Part shown: positions 47,089 through 58,801 of the stretch, in pieces
How the letters are laid out: every line of letters begins with the position of its first letter
How positions within the stretch are numbered: the first letter of the stretch is position 1
Assembly: GCA_951802425.1 (NCBI GenBank)
Contig: OX637797.1
Location: 2,666,001 to 2,730,000, forward strand
From: Clavaria fumosa
Taxonomy: Eukaryota; Basidiomycota; Agaricomycetes; Agaricales; Clavariaceae
Direction of reading: 5' to 3'
Length of the DNA: 64,000 nucleotides
The notes under the pieces: model-generated
What the model saw: only the letters and a program-made list of their open reading frames with translations
Told to the model about the DNA's origin: nothing
Database searches by the model: none
Translations under genes and position numbers: made by a program

Positions 47089-48728
47089 CTAGAGGTGTTG
47101 GATGATGGCTGACGTGAAGTCAGAGGTGCTAGCTGAACCTGAATAGCGACACATGAGGCATAGGAATAAGAAGTTCAAGGTCCAGCCCAACGTACCACCC
47201 ATGTCTTTCGTTCTGACTTTGCCCTCATGTATCACGCTATAAGTGGCGGCGGCGATGTTGTTTGCGATCGAGTCAAGTCTGCATAAGTGAAGTGGAATGC
47301 GGTCAGAGCTCCGGCTCAGAGAACAGAAAGAAGCGCTACCTACCCGAGATGCCTGAGCATCATGGTAGCACTGAGGATCATTGCGGTCGGGTTAGCGCGG
47401 TTGGTGCCCATGATATCCTGTGCGACGTGACGACAACCAGGCTCGAACAGCGCGTATTCCTATACAGGGACCTCGGTATAGGAATATCATGCGTGGATGA
47501 AATGAACGCACGCGGCCAACGTTACACCCAGGAACGACACCAGGTCCACCGACGAGCGCGGCTCCGATGTTAGATATGATAGCGCCGTATAAGTTAGGCA
47601 TGACCATAACATCAAACTGGCCGGGTCGCGCGACGAGTTGCATCGACCTATGGTGAAACCGATTCATGAGCGTCGACGCCGCTGGGCTCCAAAGGGTCAA
47701 CGTCACGTGTTATCGACAATCATGTCGTTGACCTGGATGCCTGACGAACTGTATTCCTCCGCCACACGTCGGAAGGTGTTGAGGAACAGGCCATCGCCAA
47801 GCTTCATGATATTTGCCTTATGCACACATGTTACTTTCTGAAAGGGCGGAAGGGTTATCAGCACAACGAGCGGCAATCAAGGCCGGATCGACGGACTGAC
47901 CTTGCGACCGTTCCTCAAAGCGAAATCGAATGCGAAGCGCGAGATGCGCTCCGCCTTGGCCCGCGTGGAGACCTTCAAACTCTCGACGACTCCCGGATAG
48001 CTTTGGTGCTCTAAGCCGGAATATTCGCCCTCGGTGTTCTCGCGAATGATGGCAAAATCGACATTGGCGTGTCGCGTGGGGAAGCCAGGAATGGACTTGC
48101 AGAGGACGACAGACGCGTAAATGTCGAGCTGCTGGCGCATGGCGACGTTCCATGATATGTGCCCAGACTGAGAGATGGGCGTAAAGAGAATGCCTGGTGA
48201 CCAAGAAGTGAGGAAAATGGGTGGAGGGTGTGGGTTGAGAACACACGCACCCTTGAGACCGACGCGGTTGCGTTTGAGACTGTCCATAGCTCTGTTGAAT
48301 AGCTCCGTGCCTGCGCCTGTGGAAGACATGCCTGAAACGTCATGCTGATCCCATTCTATAGGAGCGTTGACATGTTCGAAGACCTCCTTGACTGAGTCCG
48401 CTAGTTCGGCGCCAATGCCATCCCCAGGTATCAGCGTGACCTGGCAGGGCTCGAATGAGTTAGAAGGGTGGGAGATTCCGAGTAAGGCTCACAGTGTAAA
48501 CTCCACCATATTTTGTTGGTGCCTAATACAGAATGAAGATGATGGTTGAGGCTGAACTGCTAGAGAACCATACCCTCTGTGTCACCCTCGGAAATCCGGC
48601 AGACAGTGTCGTGGCAAGCCTCTGTTGACTCCATGAGCATACTCTTTAACCTAGACAACGACACGAAAGCGTACGGCACGAGATACAATAGGGCGGGCAC
48701 AGGCCGACCAAGCGCTGTGCGAAAGCAT
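47089..48728 (-). CDS. IDH1: NAD-dependent isocitrate dehydrogenase subunit 1, mitochondrial
   Basis: Regulatory-type subunit of mitochondrial NAD-IDH in the citric acid cycle. ATG 48728 gives a targeting peptide ([20 protein letters not shown]). After introns come [16 protein letters not shown] and [10 protein letters not shown], which lead to the NAD-IDH core: [118 protein letters not shown] and [19 protein letters not shown]. The next exon begins [18 protein letters not shown], and the end is [12 protein letters not shown]. Subunit 1 fits better than subunit 2 by the RPGQFDVMV and C-terminal patterns. The intron at 47460-47511 carries a perfect hairpin over its 3' splice site. It is convergent with the preceding gene. 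Confidence 0.93.
47455..47486 (-). repeat. 11-bp perfect hairpin across an IDH1 3' splice site
   Basis: TATTCCTATAC (47455-47465) and GTATAGGAATA (47476-47486) are exact reverse complements with a 10-nt loop. On the transcribed strand, the acceptor TAG (47462-47460) and the first five exon bases form one arm of the stem. Confidence 0.85.
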
Positions 48729-49174
48729 GATTTTTTTGCAAAGTCGAGATTTCAGCGCCCTCCGTGCGCAACAGGCGAGTCCCAAAAGAGGACAGCTTCT
48801 CGCATTATATCAGCCTGAAACATGTGTGCGTAAATTCTGGGAGTTTGTTCTATCACTCTCCCGCATGGCGTTTCAATTTTGCGGTGGGCGTTGTGGTGCA
48901 GAAACGCTTCTCGGTGGGCGACACGGCGGGCGCCGGGTATGGTACGACTTTTTTGAATGATTGGATGGGCAATATATAACGCTTGGAAAGGTGATTACAT
49001 AATGTAGTAACTAGGATTTCCTCTTTTGTTCCAACCGTTTCGACCTTCACCCCGATATACCCTGGAGAGACGGTGGCTGGGAAATAAAACAGCAGCGTCT
49101 CGTCCGTTCTTTTCTAGTCCCGTAAATACCTTCGCGTTCTCCTCGACGTTGGCCGATATTTTATATTCCCAATC
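48729..49174. promoter_or_regulatory. divergent intergenic region IDH1/hydrolase
   Basis: Upstream regions of both genes. An open frame at 48727-48960 shows no family resemblance. No site could be named. Confidence 0.35.
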
Positions 49175-51162
49175 ATGACTATCGACATCGCGGACTCCCC
49201 TTTTATCTTGCCAAAGCGCACGCGGTCCTTATATCTCGTCGCTGCGTTTGTGGTCACCCCCGTATGGTCAATAGTTCCTCTCTCTTGGGTTTATCTGGCA
49301 TATACGATCCTCTACGGCAATTTCTGGTCCAACGCTTATTCACTTAAGATCCCTTTCGTCTTGTCTGTCTTCGAGGTGCGTCTTACTCTTCCTTGACGTG
49401 CCGTCAACTTATTAGACGTCTGTGTGCTAGGTTATCTTCTGCGTGTATTATTATTACCTTACCCTCAGCATATCTGGTCTATCCCCTCTGAGTCAAAGCA
49501 ACGCCGAGTCCAGGGTGTCGGCCCTGCCCCGCGCTTTCACAGCCGGCCTCGTGAACTTTTCCCAACATCCAACTTTCGACAAGGAAACCCCGAACCTAGA
49601 AATACCAGCTATCCCCAAGAATTTAATCCGTAGATTGCACAGAGATGACCCCCTCGCGGTGGACTTTCGTGTGTTATTGCGTAATTGGTGCGATTCAATG
49701 TAGGTCCTGTTACCTATTGTTGACGAGAGACGCTGGTGCAGGTTTGGCATGGTCCCGTTCTCCTCAATTCGCGTGCAACACTTGCATACTTGGCTCTACG
49801 CCAGCCTCTATCATATGCCTTTCCCTAGTCCTGAACATCTCCCGCCGGCTCATCTTTCAGTCCTAGAGAATGCCGTGGATATGCTCGAGAACCGCACGGG
49901 GATTAAAATTCCCGCAGGCACAGATAGTAGTATCAAACCCATATGTCTTACGGTGGACCGTGTCAACGTTTACCACCGCCCGCTCATTTTTTACGCCGCC
50001 GTAAAATTCGGGAATTGGCTGACCAGGTACTTGCTTGAGACGCAGTGGGGTTGCCGTGTCGGTTGCTATGAGGGTCTTGAGTGAGCTCGTCTATCCTTCT
50101 CTTGTTCCGCCATTCACCGCAGTCTTGAACCGTTTAGATATGTAATACGTGTGCCCGAGGCTTGGGATCCAGATACGGGGCCTCGTCCTATAGTCTTCTG
50201 GCATGGCCTCGGCCTTGGACTTTTGCAATACAACAGATTCCTGTGGTCGCTTCTCGAAGACTTGCCAGACTACCCGTTGCTCATACCCCTGCAACCTCAC
50301 GTCAGTCAAGACGTATTTCACCCACGGTACATCAAGCCCATGATGAACTTGGAGACGACCAGCATCCTCGTGGGATTGCTCGCTGAACTTGGGTGGGCCG
50401 AGGACGGAAGTGCGGATCTCCCAGACGAGGCGGAGGAGCTCAAGGAGCCGCGAGTACAGAAAGGAGTCACTTTTGTTTCGCATTCCAAGTAAGGCTGTCT
50501 TCATATCTTGATGCACATTGATCCACACTGATCCATAACACTGACAGTGGATCGTATGCTCATGCGTGGATGCTTAAACGATACCCGAGGCTGGTCACTC
50601 GCTCGTGTTTCGTTGATCCAGTTACCTTCTGTTCTTGGGAAGGAGGTCATTCGTCATCTTTCCTTTTCTTTTGTTGGCTTATTGATCCATGTGCCAGATA
50701 TGTGTTACAACTTCCTATATCGACCTTGCAGGAGTGTATGTCCTTTTTCTTGCTGTCTGTGGTGCAGGTACTTAGGTTCCCATGCCTAGGCGTACGATGC
50801 CCTCTCCCGCTATTTTATCGGGACCGAGCTCGGCGTCGCCAACCTTATGCAACGCAACTTCGACTGGGCCGCAAACGCCCTGTGGTGCGAGGAGATACCG
50901 AATGCACATGATCCGAGCAAGACCCTATTCCTTCTCGGTGGGAAAGACCCCATCATCAGGTCCGATGTGAGTGATAACCCTTCCGTGCATGTACAATTCT
51001 AATTTGACGCGGTCTGTGGAACAGCGCGTCAAGCGCTACTTCTCCTTGCACGGCGTCAACAAGAATGTTTGGCTTGATCCAGAAGGACATCATGGTACAG
51101 CAATAAACCCTGGCGGACGCGGACATCGGGAAATCCTCCGCTGGCTTAAAGGCTCAAAATGA
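49175..51162 (+). CDS. alpha/beta hydrolase with N-terminal membrane anchor
   Basis: Serine hydrolase fold, probably ER or lipid-droplet associated, substrate unknown. ATG 49175 opens a basic segment and two hydrophobic spans (LYLVAAFVVTPVWSIVPLSW, then VIFCVYYYYLTLSISG). The hydrolase domain starts late: RPIVFWHGLGLGLLQYNRFL gives the oxyanion HG motif. The nucleophile elbow is VTFVSHSKGSYAHAWML, so S-H-S-K-G replaces the usual G-x-S-x-G. The acid is in LFLLGGKDPIIS and the catalytic His in LDPEGHHGTAINPGG. The order and spacing suit a lipase or esterase-like enzyme. Introns lie after LSVFE, RNW, YEGLE, SHSK, CSWEG, the RPCRS region and SSD. It ends ILRWLKGSK and is convergent with the amidohydrolase. 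Confidence 0.85.
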
Positions 51163-51373
51163 TAAACTTGTCGACGATTCGAAAGTATTGCAATACTTCA
51201 GAAACCACCTTACGAGCATCATTCAATTGTCAAGTGTTTGTTATTTATTATCGCATGTCTGATGACATTTCGAATTTAGAGTCTAATACACGATATGTAA
51301 TAATCATCGACAGCTTGGACTTTTACAATAATGTTATTGTCATCGTGTGATCGAGGACGGTGGTCGGGAGGTT

Positions 51374-52617
51374 CTAAAAGGATGCGCAACGCCTGGGGAA
51401 AAGGCACTCCGCATTACGCCGCATGACGTTTTCCAGCATCTCCGGAGTACTAGCATAGTGTTTCTCGACATTCTTCGTGTACCAGAGAGCCATGTCCGCG
51501 CTGATAGCTTACGGAGCGCAGGAGGGAAAGACGTCAGCCAGACGGGCCGAGAGAAAAAAGACACGGGCCATTCGAACGGCAGGTCCTCGTCCGGTCACAT
51601 ACCCGGAAAATCCGTCCCGAACAAGACTCGTTCGGGTTCGACGAAGCGCTCGAGGACCGCGAGATTCGCATCGTACCCGCTCAGCGCGGTCTCGTAGTAG
51701 AATGTGCGGAAATCAGCAATAACCTCCTCTGGGCTGAGCGCGCAACCCATGTGGTGCGCGAGAACTCCAACGCGGGCGGCCAGCAGCGGCGTACTGCCGC
51801 CTATATGCGCGAGAATAATATTGACATTGGCGTATTTGCGCTTCTTGCCTGTGACTACGAGATGGGCGGCTGCCTTGAATGTCTCGTTCGGGACCTGTAT
51901 CCCCGAGAACATTTCCGGAAAGAATCACAAGGAATGGCGGGGGCGAGCGAGATCTTACCTCTACGACGGGCAGGCCAAGAAAATCATGGGGGCAAGGCGT
52001 GGAGGAGGGCGTCTGCGCGCCGTGCAGGAATACGACGGCGTGCCTTCTATCCAGCTCTGCCCAGATTGGGTCGTAGAGGTCATGAGCAATATATTCTGGG
52101 GATTTCAGGATCAGACAAGGACGGTGGTGTTGCGGGAGGCCGCACTAGCGTTCTCCTGCTCTCCGTATGAAGAGGCGAGGGCGATTCCATCCACCTGGAG
52201 CTCGTCGAACAGATACACGATTTCCTGGAGGGCACCTGTAGGAGCCAAAAGATTGGAAAAGAAACACCAGCACGAAGGTCACAGCAGCGTGCCTTCGACG
52301 TCGTCCAAGAAGGGGAGAGTTCCAAAAAAGCCAAATCTATCAGGGTAGTCTGAGCAAATTTTTGCGGCAAATAAATTGTTTTCTCTAGCCAAGGCGCGGT
52401 TGGCCTCTCCTACGGCACCAGTGGAGAATGCTGGAAGCGATAATATAGCTCTCTCGATTCTGAGAGCGTCCATTGCTTTGAGGCTGGTCTCTGGACGCCA
52501 CGGGAGATTCTCAGGAGGAGTCCGCCAGCCCGCCGCACGGCTTTCCGACGCTTTGTCGAGAGAAGGGGGAAAGTAGTGATGGTGTACATCGATGCGGCGG
52601 AGAGCTGGGAATGGCAT
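51374..52617 (-). CDS. amidohydrolase-2 family protein (ACMSD / 6-MSA decarboxylase-like)
   Basis: Metal-dependent TIM-barrel enzyme of the aminocarboxymuconate-semialdehyde decarboxylase group, which removes carboxyl groups from aromatic or muconate acids. The first exon (ATG 52617) gives MPFPALRRIDVHHHYFPPSL, with the metal-binding HxH, and LPAFSTGAVGEANRALAREN then YPDRFGFFGTLPFLDDVEG. After introns: NVNIILAHIGGSTPLLAARV (third metal His), HMGCALSPEEVIADFRTFYY, and RVLFGTDFPG with the catalytic Asp. The last exon gives ISADMALWYTKNVEKHYA and ends FPRRCASF. An SDR gene lies 150 bp upstream on the same strand, suggesting a small metabolic pair. The exact substrate cannot be told. Confidence 0.85.
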
Positions 52618-52767
52618 GGCGTGCTTGAGAATGGATGGACCGCGTCAGATTCAGCCTAGGCACCACTGATCAGCCAGCCCGTCAGCGAAGCTGTCACAGA
52701 CAAGAAGCCATTCGCAAATCACATCCATGGGTCACGTGCGCATTTGATTATCAACAGTAACATACCT

Positions 52768-53784
52768 CTACGCTTTACTGAATTCCTTACACTCCTCGGA
52801 GTCCCAGCTTATGAATTCCCCACTCAGCGACTTCGGCGCTTTGACAGCCAGAGCAGCAATAACGTGGCCAACGTCCTTCGGCTTCACTAATTTACCTTCT
52901 GCGTGTACTTGTGAGAAAAATTGATGGTCTTCAGCCGTCATGTACGCAGCACCGGTGGATCTGAGTCCATCTTGCATCTGGATGGCGTCGCGTCCGATCA
53001 AAAGGTGGCATGGGTCTTCCTCCCTAGGAATGTACTGACCGACGTATCGACCATGCCTGGGCGCAGAGCAACAGATATTATATTCGGTTCCTCCTTAGAT
53101 AAAGTTCTATGCGGTGAAAGGTCGGTACAATATGGACACAGTTCGCTAGATGGTGTATAGTCTGACCTGCAGAGGCTGTTCATCGCTGCTTTGCTAGCGT
53201 TGTACGGTCCCCAGCCAGGGACGCCTTTGACGGCTGCACCTGAACTGATGAAGATGACTCGGCCTCCTTTATCGCTGTTTCGCAAAGCTGGCAGCGCGGC
53301 TTTCAAGGCCGTTACCAAGGAGAAGAAGTTGACGTCAAAATGAGCCCTCCAAGCGTCAATCCAGACTTCCGGGGTGTGAATGCGAGTGACTGGTTCTACG
53401 ATCCCTGCATTCAGTACTAGGGCGTCGATGCTTCTGTGAATTTGTTGCACCGATGAGACGACTTGGGTTAGTCTCGTGTCGTCAGTCCTAGGAGCAAATT
53501 TAGAGTTAGAAAAAGGTTGCAAGATACAAAAGACTGACACATCGCATCCAACAAAGTATAATGAGTCCGGGTGAGCACTCTTCAACTGAGCGAGTTCAGT
53601 GGAATAGGTTCGGGATAAAGCAACCACAATGGCGTCAAATTCGGTTAGCAACGCAGCTGTGACGGCAAGTCCGATCCCTCTATATCACCCGTTCATTAGG
53701 ACGACCGAAGTTATGCCATCGAATTTGAGTCCACCTAGATCCTCCAGTAACGACCACAACAGGCCTCCTAGATGTGGACTCCAT
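52768..53784 (-). CDS. short-chain dehydrogenase/reductase
   Basis: NAD(P)-dependent oxidoreductase of the classical SDR type. The start is ATG 53784 (MESTSRRPVVVVTGGS). A GTGGAC intron joins in phase to RGIGLAVTAALLTEF, giving the TGGSRGIG cofactor motif. Next are IDALVLNAGIVEPV (NAG motif), GRVIFISSGAAVKGVPGWG (catalytic Ser) and PYNASKAAMNSLCR (YxxxK). The late LRPGMVDTSVSTFLG stretch is the usual PG motif. The tail is GEFISWDSEECKEFSKA. The pattern is near yeast YIR035C/bacterial sepiapterin reductase-like SDRs. Three introns. It is divergent from PDB1, 163 bp apart, and co-oriented with the amidohydrolase. Confidence 0.9.
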
Positions 53785-53947
53785 GTTCTAAGTACTTGCA
53801 AACGAGCGATGAGGAAAAGCTACCCCAATCGTTTACCTATATTTGGCGAATCATACCCACTTTTTGGCCCTGCCAGCACTCGTCTGTAAAACCAAAACAA
53901 AACCCTAACACCTCAGTCTCGGAATCCTGTACATCTTAACCGCAGCA

Positions 53948-55385
53948 ATGCGCTCCCTTTTCTTTCGTGTAACCCCCATACTTTCGAGCATCCGCCGCAG
54001 CTCTCCATCTCTTGGGCGCAGAGCGCTTATTTTGAGCCGTGGATATGCGTCTGAGAGCGAACATCACCAGGTGCGCAAACTTTTGACATGTCACCTTTCC
54101 TGGCTGAAGCTCCTGCACTCAGATGACAGTCCGAGAGGCATTAAACAGCGCCATGGAAGAAGAGATGTTACGCGACGAAAAGGTGTTTGTCATGGGCGAA
54201 GAAGTCGCTCGGTACAATGGCGCATACAAGGTATCAAAAACGCGTCTCATGTGAAATCCGGCCATAAACACCCTCGCAGGTTACTAAGGGGCTCTTGGAC
54301 AAATTCGGAGAGAAGCGAGTCGTGGATACACCGATCACAGAAATGGGCTTTGCCGGTCTGGCGGTTGGAGCTGCACTCGCTGGCCTGCGACCAATGCAAG
54401 TCATCTCTTTCCATGTGTTATTTGTTCAGCAAGATCCCGTACCGACCCTTGCATTGAAAGATGCGAGTTCATGACGTTCAATTTTGCCATGCAAGCAATA
54501 GACCAAATCGTTAACTCCGGCGCAAAGACATATTACATGTCTGGCGGCAACGTGCCGTGTCCGGTTGTCTTTCGTGGTCCCAATGGCGCTGCTGCTGGCG
54601 TAGGTGCACAACATTCACAAGACTACGCCGCATGGTATGGTTCAGTGCCTGGACTCAAAGTGATCAGCCCTTGGAGCGCAGAAGATTGTAGAGGTCTTCT
54701 TAAGGTATGCTTTGTTCTTATTGATGGCGTGGATTATGCTGGTTAAAAGTGAGACGAAGGCAGCCATACGCGACCCAAATCCCGTAGTCTTCCTCGAGAA
54801 CGAGATGCTATATGGTGTTTCATTCCCAATAACAGAGGAGGCCTTGTCCAGCGACTTTCTCCTTCCCATTGGTAAATGTAAAATAGAACGCGAAGGCTCC
54901 GATATCACCTTCGTTTCGCACAGCAAAATGGTCACGCACAGCTTAGAAGCAGCCGAAATCCTGGCAAAGGAGGGTGTAGAAGCCGAGGTCATCAACTTGC
55001 GTAGCATCCGCCCCCTAGACATCGACACCATTAAGTCCTCAGTCAAGAAGACCAACAGGTAAGTGAGATTGTCTCAGGATACGACGCGGGTCCCCCTCAC
55101 CGTATCACAGGCTTGTCATCGTCGAAGGAGGGTTCCCTCAATTCGGTGTCGCCAGCGAAATTTGTGCGCAGATCATTGAGAGTGATGCCTTTGATTACCT
55201 AGATGCACCCGTGGAGAGGATTACCGGCGCCGACGTCCCTACTCCAGTAAGTCCCTGCAGCATTCACTTTCCGCACTCAATGTAAATAAATTCTCTAGTA
55301 TTCCGCCAACCTTGAAGTCCTCGCTTTCCCCGACACGCCGCTGATCGTCAAAGTCGCCAAGCGGGCGCTATACCAGACAAATTGA
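53948..55385 (+). CDS. PDB1: pyruvate dehydrogenase E1 component subunit beta
   Basis: Mitochondrial PDH E1 beta, which together with E1 alpha binds thiamine diphosphate and decarboxylates pyruvate. ATG 53948 starts the targeting peptide [19 protein letters not shown], ending near RGYASE. Spliced exons give [57 protein letters not shown] (with the catalytic-site Glu region), [54 protein letters not shown] and [17 protein letters not shown]. The C-terminus [18 protein letters not shown] ends at TGA 55383. Eight or so introns. Full length for the family. It is convergent with HIS4, 118 bp between stops. Confidence 0.95.
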
Positions 55386-55503
55386 TTTCCGTTGTTGTCG
55401 TCGCACGCTGCCGAGCGTCAGTTACACTCCCTACTTAGAAAGCTGTTTGTGTCATATGCCACTGCTTTTCTAATTCTGATTTATTATTACATCTCTCCTC
55501 CAA

Positions 55504-58144
55504 TTACATGCTTGTACGCAGGCGTATCCGCACAGCATTTGCGTGCCCATCAAGACCTTCACAGTCGGCGAGCGTAGTGACCACGGGTCCCAATGTTTGT
55601 AACCCGCTGGGAGTGATTTCTTGCGAAGTGATATGCTTCTGGAAAGAAAGAGTACTGACTCCGCTGAACTGACGGGCATAACCGTTGGTAGGGAGGGTAT
55701 GATTAGTGCCCGAGGCATAGTCGCCGCAGCTACGTAAAGACGTCGTGAACTCAACTTGGGGCAAGACACGATTGGTACGCGTACCTTTCAGGAGAGTAAG
55801 GCCCGAGGAAGACGCTTCCCGCGTTCTCTACCAGTGCCAGCGCCTGCTTCGGCTCTTTGATATGTAAGATGAGATGCTCCGGGGCGTAGTCGTTCGAAAA
55901 TGCGAGGGCCTCTTCGACCGACGTGGTTTGTACGATGATGCTCTTCGCGATGGAGTGCCGGATGATGTCCACGCGCGACAGCGCGCGGGCCTGCGCGTCT
56001 AGGTCCTCCTCGATAGCCCGCAATCCCTCAGCGGGAAGATCGACAGTCACGAGCACGACCTGGGAATCGGTCCCGTGCTCCGCCTGCGAGAGCAGGTCCG
56101 CCGCGACGAACGCTGGAACGCTGGCGTGATCAGCGATAACCTTGGCGCGTCGTCAGTTGCAGCCATGATAAAACGGATCTGCCCAGGAAAAACTTACGAG
56201 CACCTCCGAAGGCCCAGCAGGCATGTCGATGGAGACTAACGCATCCGTGTCGTTCTGCACGAGCATCTTCGCCGCCGTCACCCACTGGTTCCCAGGCCCA
56301 AAGATCTTGTCCACCTTAGGGACAGATGCCGTCCCGTACGCCAGGGCTGCGATCGCCTGCGCGCCGCCCGCGATGAGCACCCCAGACGCGCCGACGAGCG
56401 ACGCGACGTACAGCACTTCGGGCGAGACGCTCCCGTCCGGCCGCGGCGGCGTGGCGAAGACGATCTCGCGGCAGCCGGCGACCTGCGCGGGCACGCCGAG
56501 CATGAGCGCCGTCGAGGGCAGCACGGCGGTGCCCCCGGGGACGTACAGCCCGACGCGCGCGATGGGCCGCGAGAAGCGCGTGCAGACCACGCCCGGCAGC
56601 GTCTCCACCACGAGCGGGCGCTCCGTCTGCGCCGCGTGGAACGTGCGGATGTTGGTGTACGCCGCGTCGATGGCGGCGCGGACGGCCGGGTCGAGCCGGC
56701 TCAGCGCCGCGGGAGAGAACGGCGGGCGCAGCACTGTGTTGGAGAGCTTGACGTTGTCGAACTTCTCCGTGAGTTCGAGTAGCGCGGCGTCGCCGCGATT
56801 GCGTACGTCTTCGACGATGGGCCTGACTTTGACCAGCATCTCGTCGAACCTCAGAACTGGGCGGCGGAGAAGACGGGACCGTTCTTCCGCAGTCACGCTT
56901 GCTAGCGCATATTTTTGCATTCGAATCGGAGCGGATGTATCTATGGGCTGAGATGTTGGCGGTGGTGGTGGCACATTCTGGACTTGGGCTTGAGCGGACT
57001 TCGCGTTCCCGGGTCTACGGGTGATTTTCTTTGCCTTGCGGTCAAGCGATCGCTCAAGGTCGGCAATGCCCACCCCGGCAGCTACGCATCTTGTGAGCGC
57101 AAAGTACAGAAGATCTGCGGCCTCAAAGGCGACTTCTTCTCGCGTTACAGCTTGACATAGCTCGCCTGCCTCTTCCATGATCTTCGAGTGCAGCAGCTCT
57201 GGATCATCAAAGAGTCGCCGGGTGTACGAGCCCGCGGGGGCCCGCTCTAAGCGCGACCTGAGCGTGCTCTCCAACGCCATTAGCCCCTTGGCTTCGCCAA
57301 AGCACGAGGGTCTGTTCAGATGGCAGAAGCCCGCGCCATGCTGGACGACCGTGAACTCGAGCGCATCGGAGTCGCAGTCGAGCCTGATGCGCAGCACGTC
57401 CTGTGTCGCCCCGGAGGTCTCGCCCTTGCGCCACAGCCCGTGCTTCCGCGAATGGTACACGCCCTTCCCAGTCAGGATGCTCTCTCGCACAGACTCGACG
57501 GACGAATAGACGAGGCCAAGCGCGTGGCCTGTTTCGGAGGTGACGATGGTGGGGAACAGACCGTCTGTGCGATCTGACACGACAGAGGCGAGGAACGCAT
57601 CCGCTACGCTAATCTGCGAGGCCGACGAGGTGCCTACCGTCAGTTGGGAGGTGCACAAGACGGGAATCGCTCCGAGGTCTTGGATGCCTCTGATCGCAGA
57701 AGCTGAGGGAAGAAGAGGAGCGTTCGAAAGCACGTGCATTGCCCGATCGCCAAAGAAGCGCGATATTGATGAGACGAGGTCTAGATCAAGGAAGGACGTT
57801 TTGAGGAGTACCCCGGAGACGCCGTTGCGAACGACATCGGAGACAGCGCTAACATTGGCAGCGTCAATAAGTAAGAGAACACGTTCTGAAGGTATCACTC
57901 CGATGACCTCTTTTGCCCAAGAGAGTGGGAGAATGATCTTGTCCGCGCCGTCGTCCAACCATCTCACGGCTTGTTGTTGATCATAGGAGGACGGCTGATC
58001 TACGAGAACGCACCAGGAACAGCGATCGGGCAGAGACACATTGGATAACTGGTGAGCGGAGACGATTATTGGGCCAATTCGACTGAGAGCGTTGAGGAGA
58101 TTTTCGTTGTCCTGCTCGTCGAGCAGCGCTAGCAAACCGGACAT
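55504..58144 (-). CDS. HIS4: HIS4 trifunctional histidine biosynthesis protein
   Basis: Fusion of phosphoribosyl-AMP cyclohydrolase, phosphoribosyl-ATP pyrophosphatase and histidinol dehydrogenase, catalysing steps 2, 3, 9 and 10 of histidine synthesis. One long exon (56153-58144) starts [20 protein letters not shown]. The N-terminal region (1-210) is fungus-specific. The cyclohydrolase part shows [19 protein letters not shown] and [11 protein letters not shown]. The pyrophosphatase part shows [20 protein letters not shown] and [17 protein letters not shown]. After a Pro-rich linker comes the dehydrogenase: [59 protein letters not shown] and [12 protein letters not shown]. The second exon gives [17 protein letters not shown] and the third [20 protein letters not shown]. 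Divergent from eL36. Confidence 0.96.
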
Positions 58145-58324
58145 GCTCGCGGGGCGAAGTGATTGACAATCTCATCTCCTTATTCGGAGATGAGGTGATC
58201 GCCGGATCGGAAATCGGAATGCTCACCTTTAAATACCGTGAGAACTGGGCATTACATAAACTGTGCAGCCATCTCGGCACTTCATCTCGCTGTACTTGCA
58301 GTTGACATCATCTACTGAGAGAGG
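58145..58324. promoter_or_regulatory. bidirectional promoter HIS4/eL36
   Basis: 180 bp serve both divergent genes. There is a perfect 9-bp hairpin near the HIS4 start and a TTTAAATA box-like run at 58229. I found no exact TGACTCA Gcn4/Cpc1 site. Confidence 0.5.
58171..58194 (-). repeat. 9-bp perfect hairpin upstream of HIS4
   Basis: CTCATCTCC and GGAGATGAG are exact reverse complements around the 6-nt loop TTATTC. It ends 26 nt before the HIS4 ATG, so it probably lies in the 5'UTR. Confidence 0.8.
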
Positions 58325-58801
58325 ATGACACGAACAAGTGCGTTTTCTTTCTGTCTGGTCGTCCGTTCTGTATTGATCGTGTTCCACTCAGATCTGCGGC
58401 ATGGCAAAAATAAGGGTCATCCTACAACACCCATTGCAAAGGTCGTTAAACCGAGCCATCGCAAGGGCATTCTCTCGCCCAAAACGAAGTTCGTGAGGAG
58501 TGTTATTCGGGAGGTCGCTGGCTTCTCTCCGTATGAAAGGAGGGTGATGGAGTTGCTGCGAAACTCTAAAGTGAGATTGAGTATGCTCTCCGATGCCCTG
58601 TGTGATTAAGCATCGCTTTGTAGGACAAGAAGGCCAGAAAACTGACAAAAAAGAGAGTGAGTGAACACGCTGTATGCTCTTTTATTTCAATGTCTGAGCT
58701 AGTTTTTCCTATCATAGTTGGGAACGCTGCTTCGTTCCAAACGCAAGTTGGAGGAGTTGAGCAATATCATCCAGGAGTCCAGGAGAGCTCAGACACACTA
58801 G
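58325..58801 (+). CDS. RPL36: 60S ribosomal protein eL36
   Basis: A small cytosolic large-subunit protein of about 100 residues. A four-codon first exon (ATG ACA CGA ACA A) joins by a GTGCGT intron to AT, giving [19 protein letters not shown]. Then [40 protein letters not shown] and RNSK. A second intron precedes [11 protein letters not shown], and a third precedes [19 protein letters not shown] and ESRRAQTH. The basic composition, the GHPTTP motif and the C-terminal helix are diagnostic. Reading straight through the first exon would give a false N-terminus. Strong housekeeping expression is expected. Confidence 0.95.
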
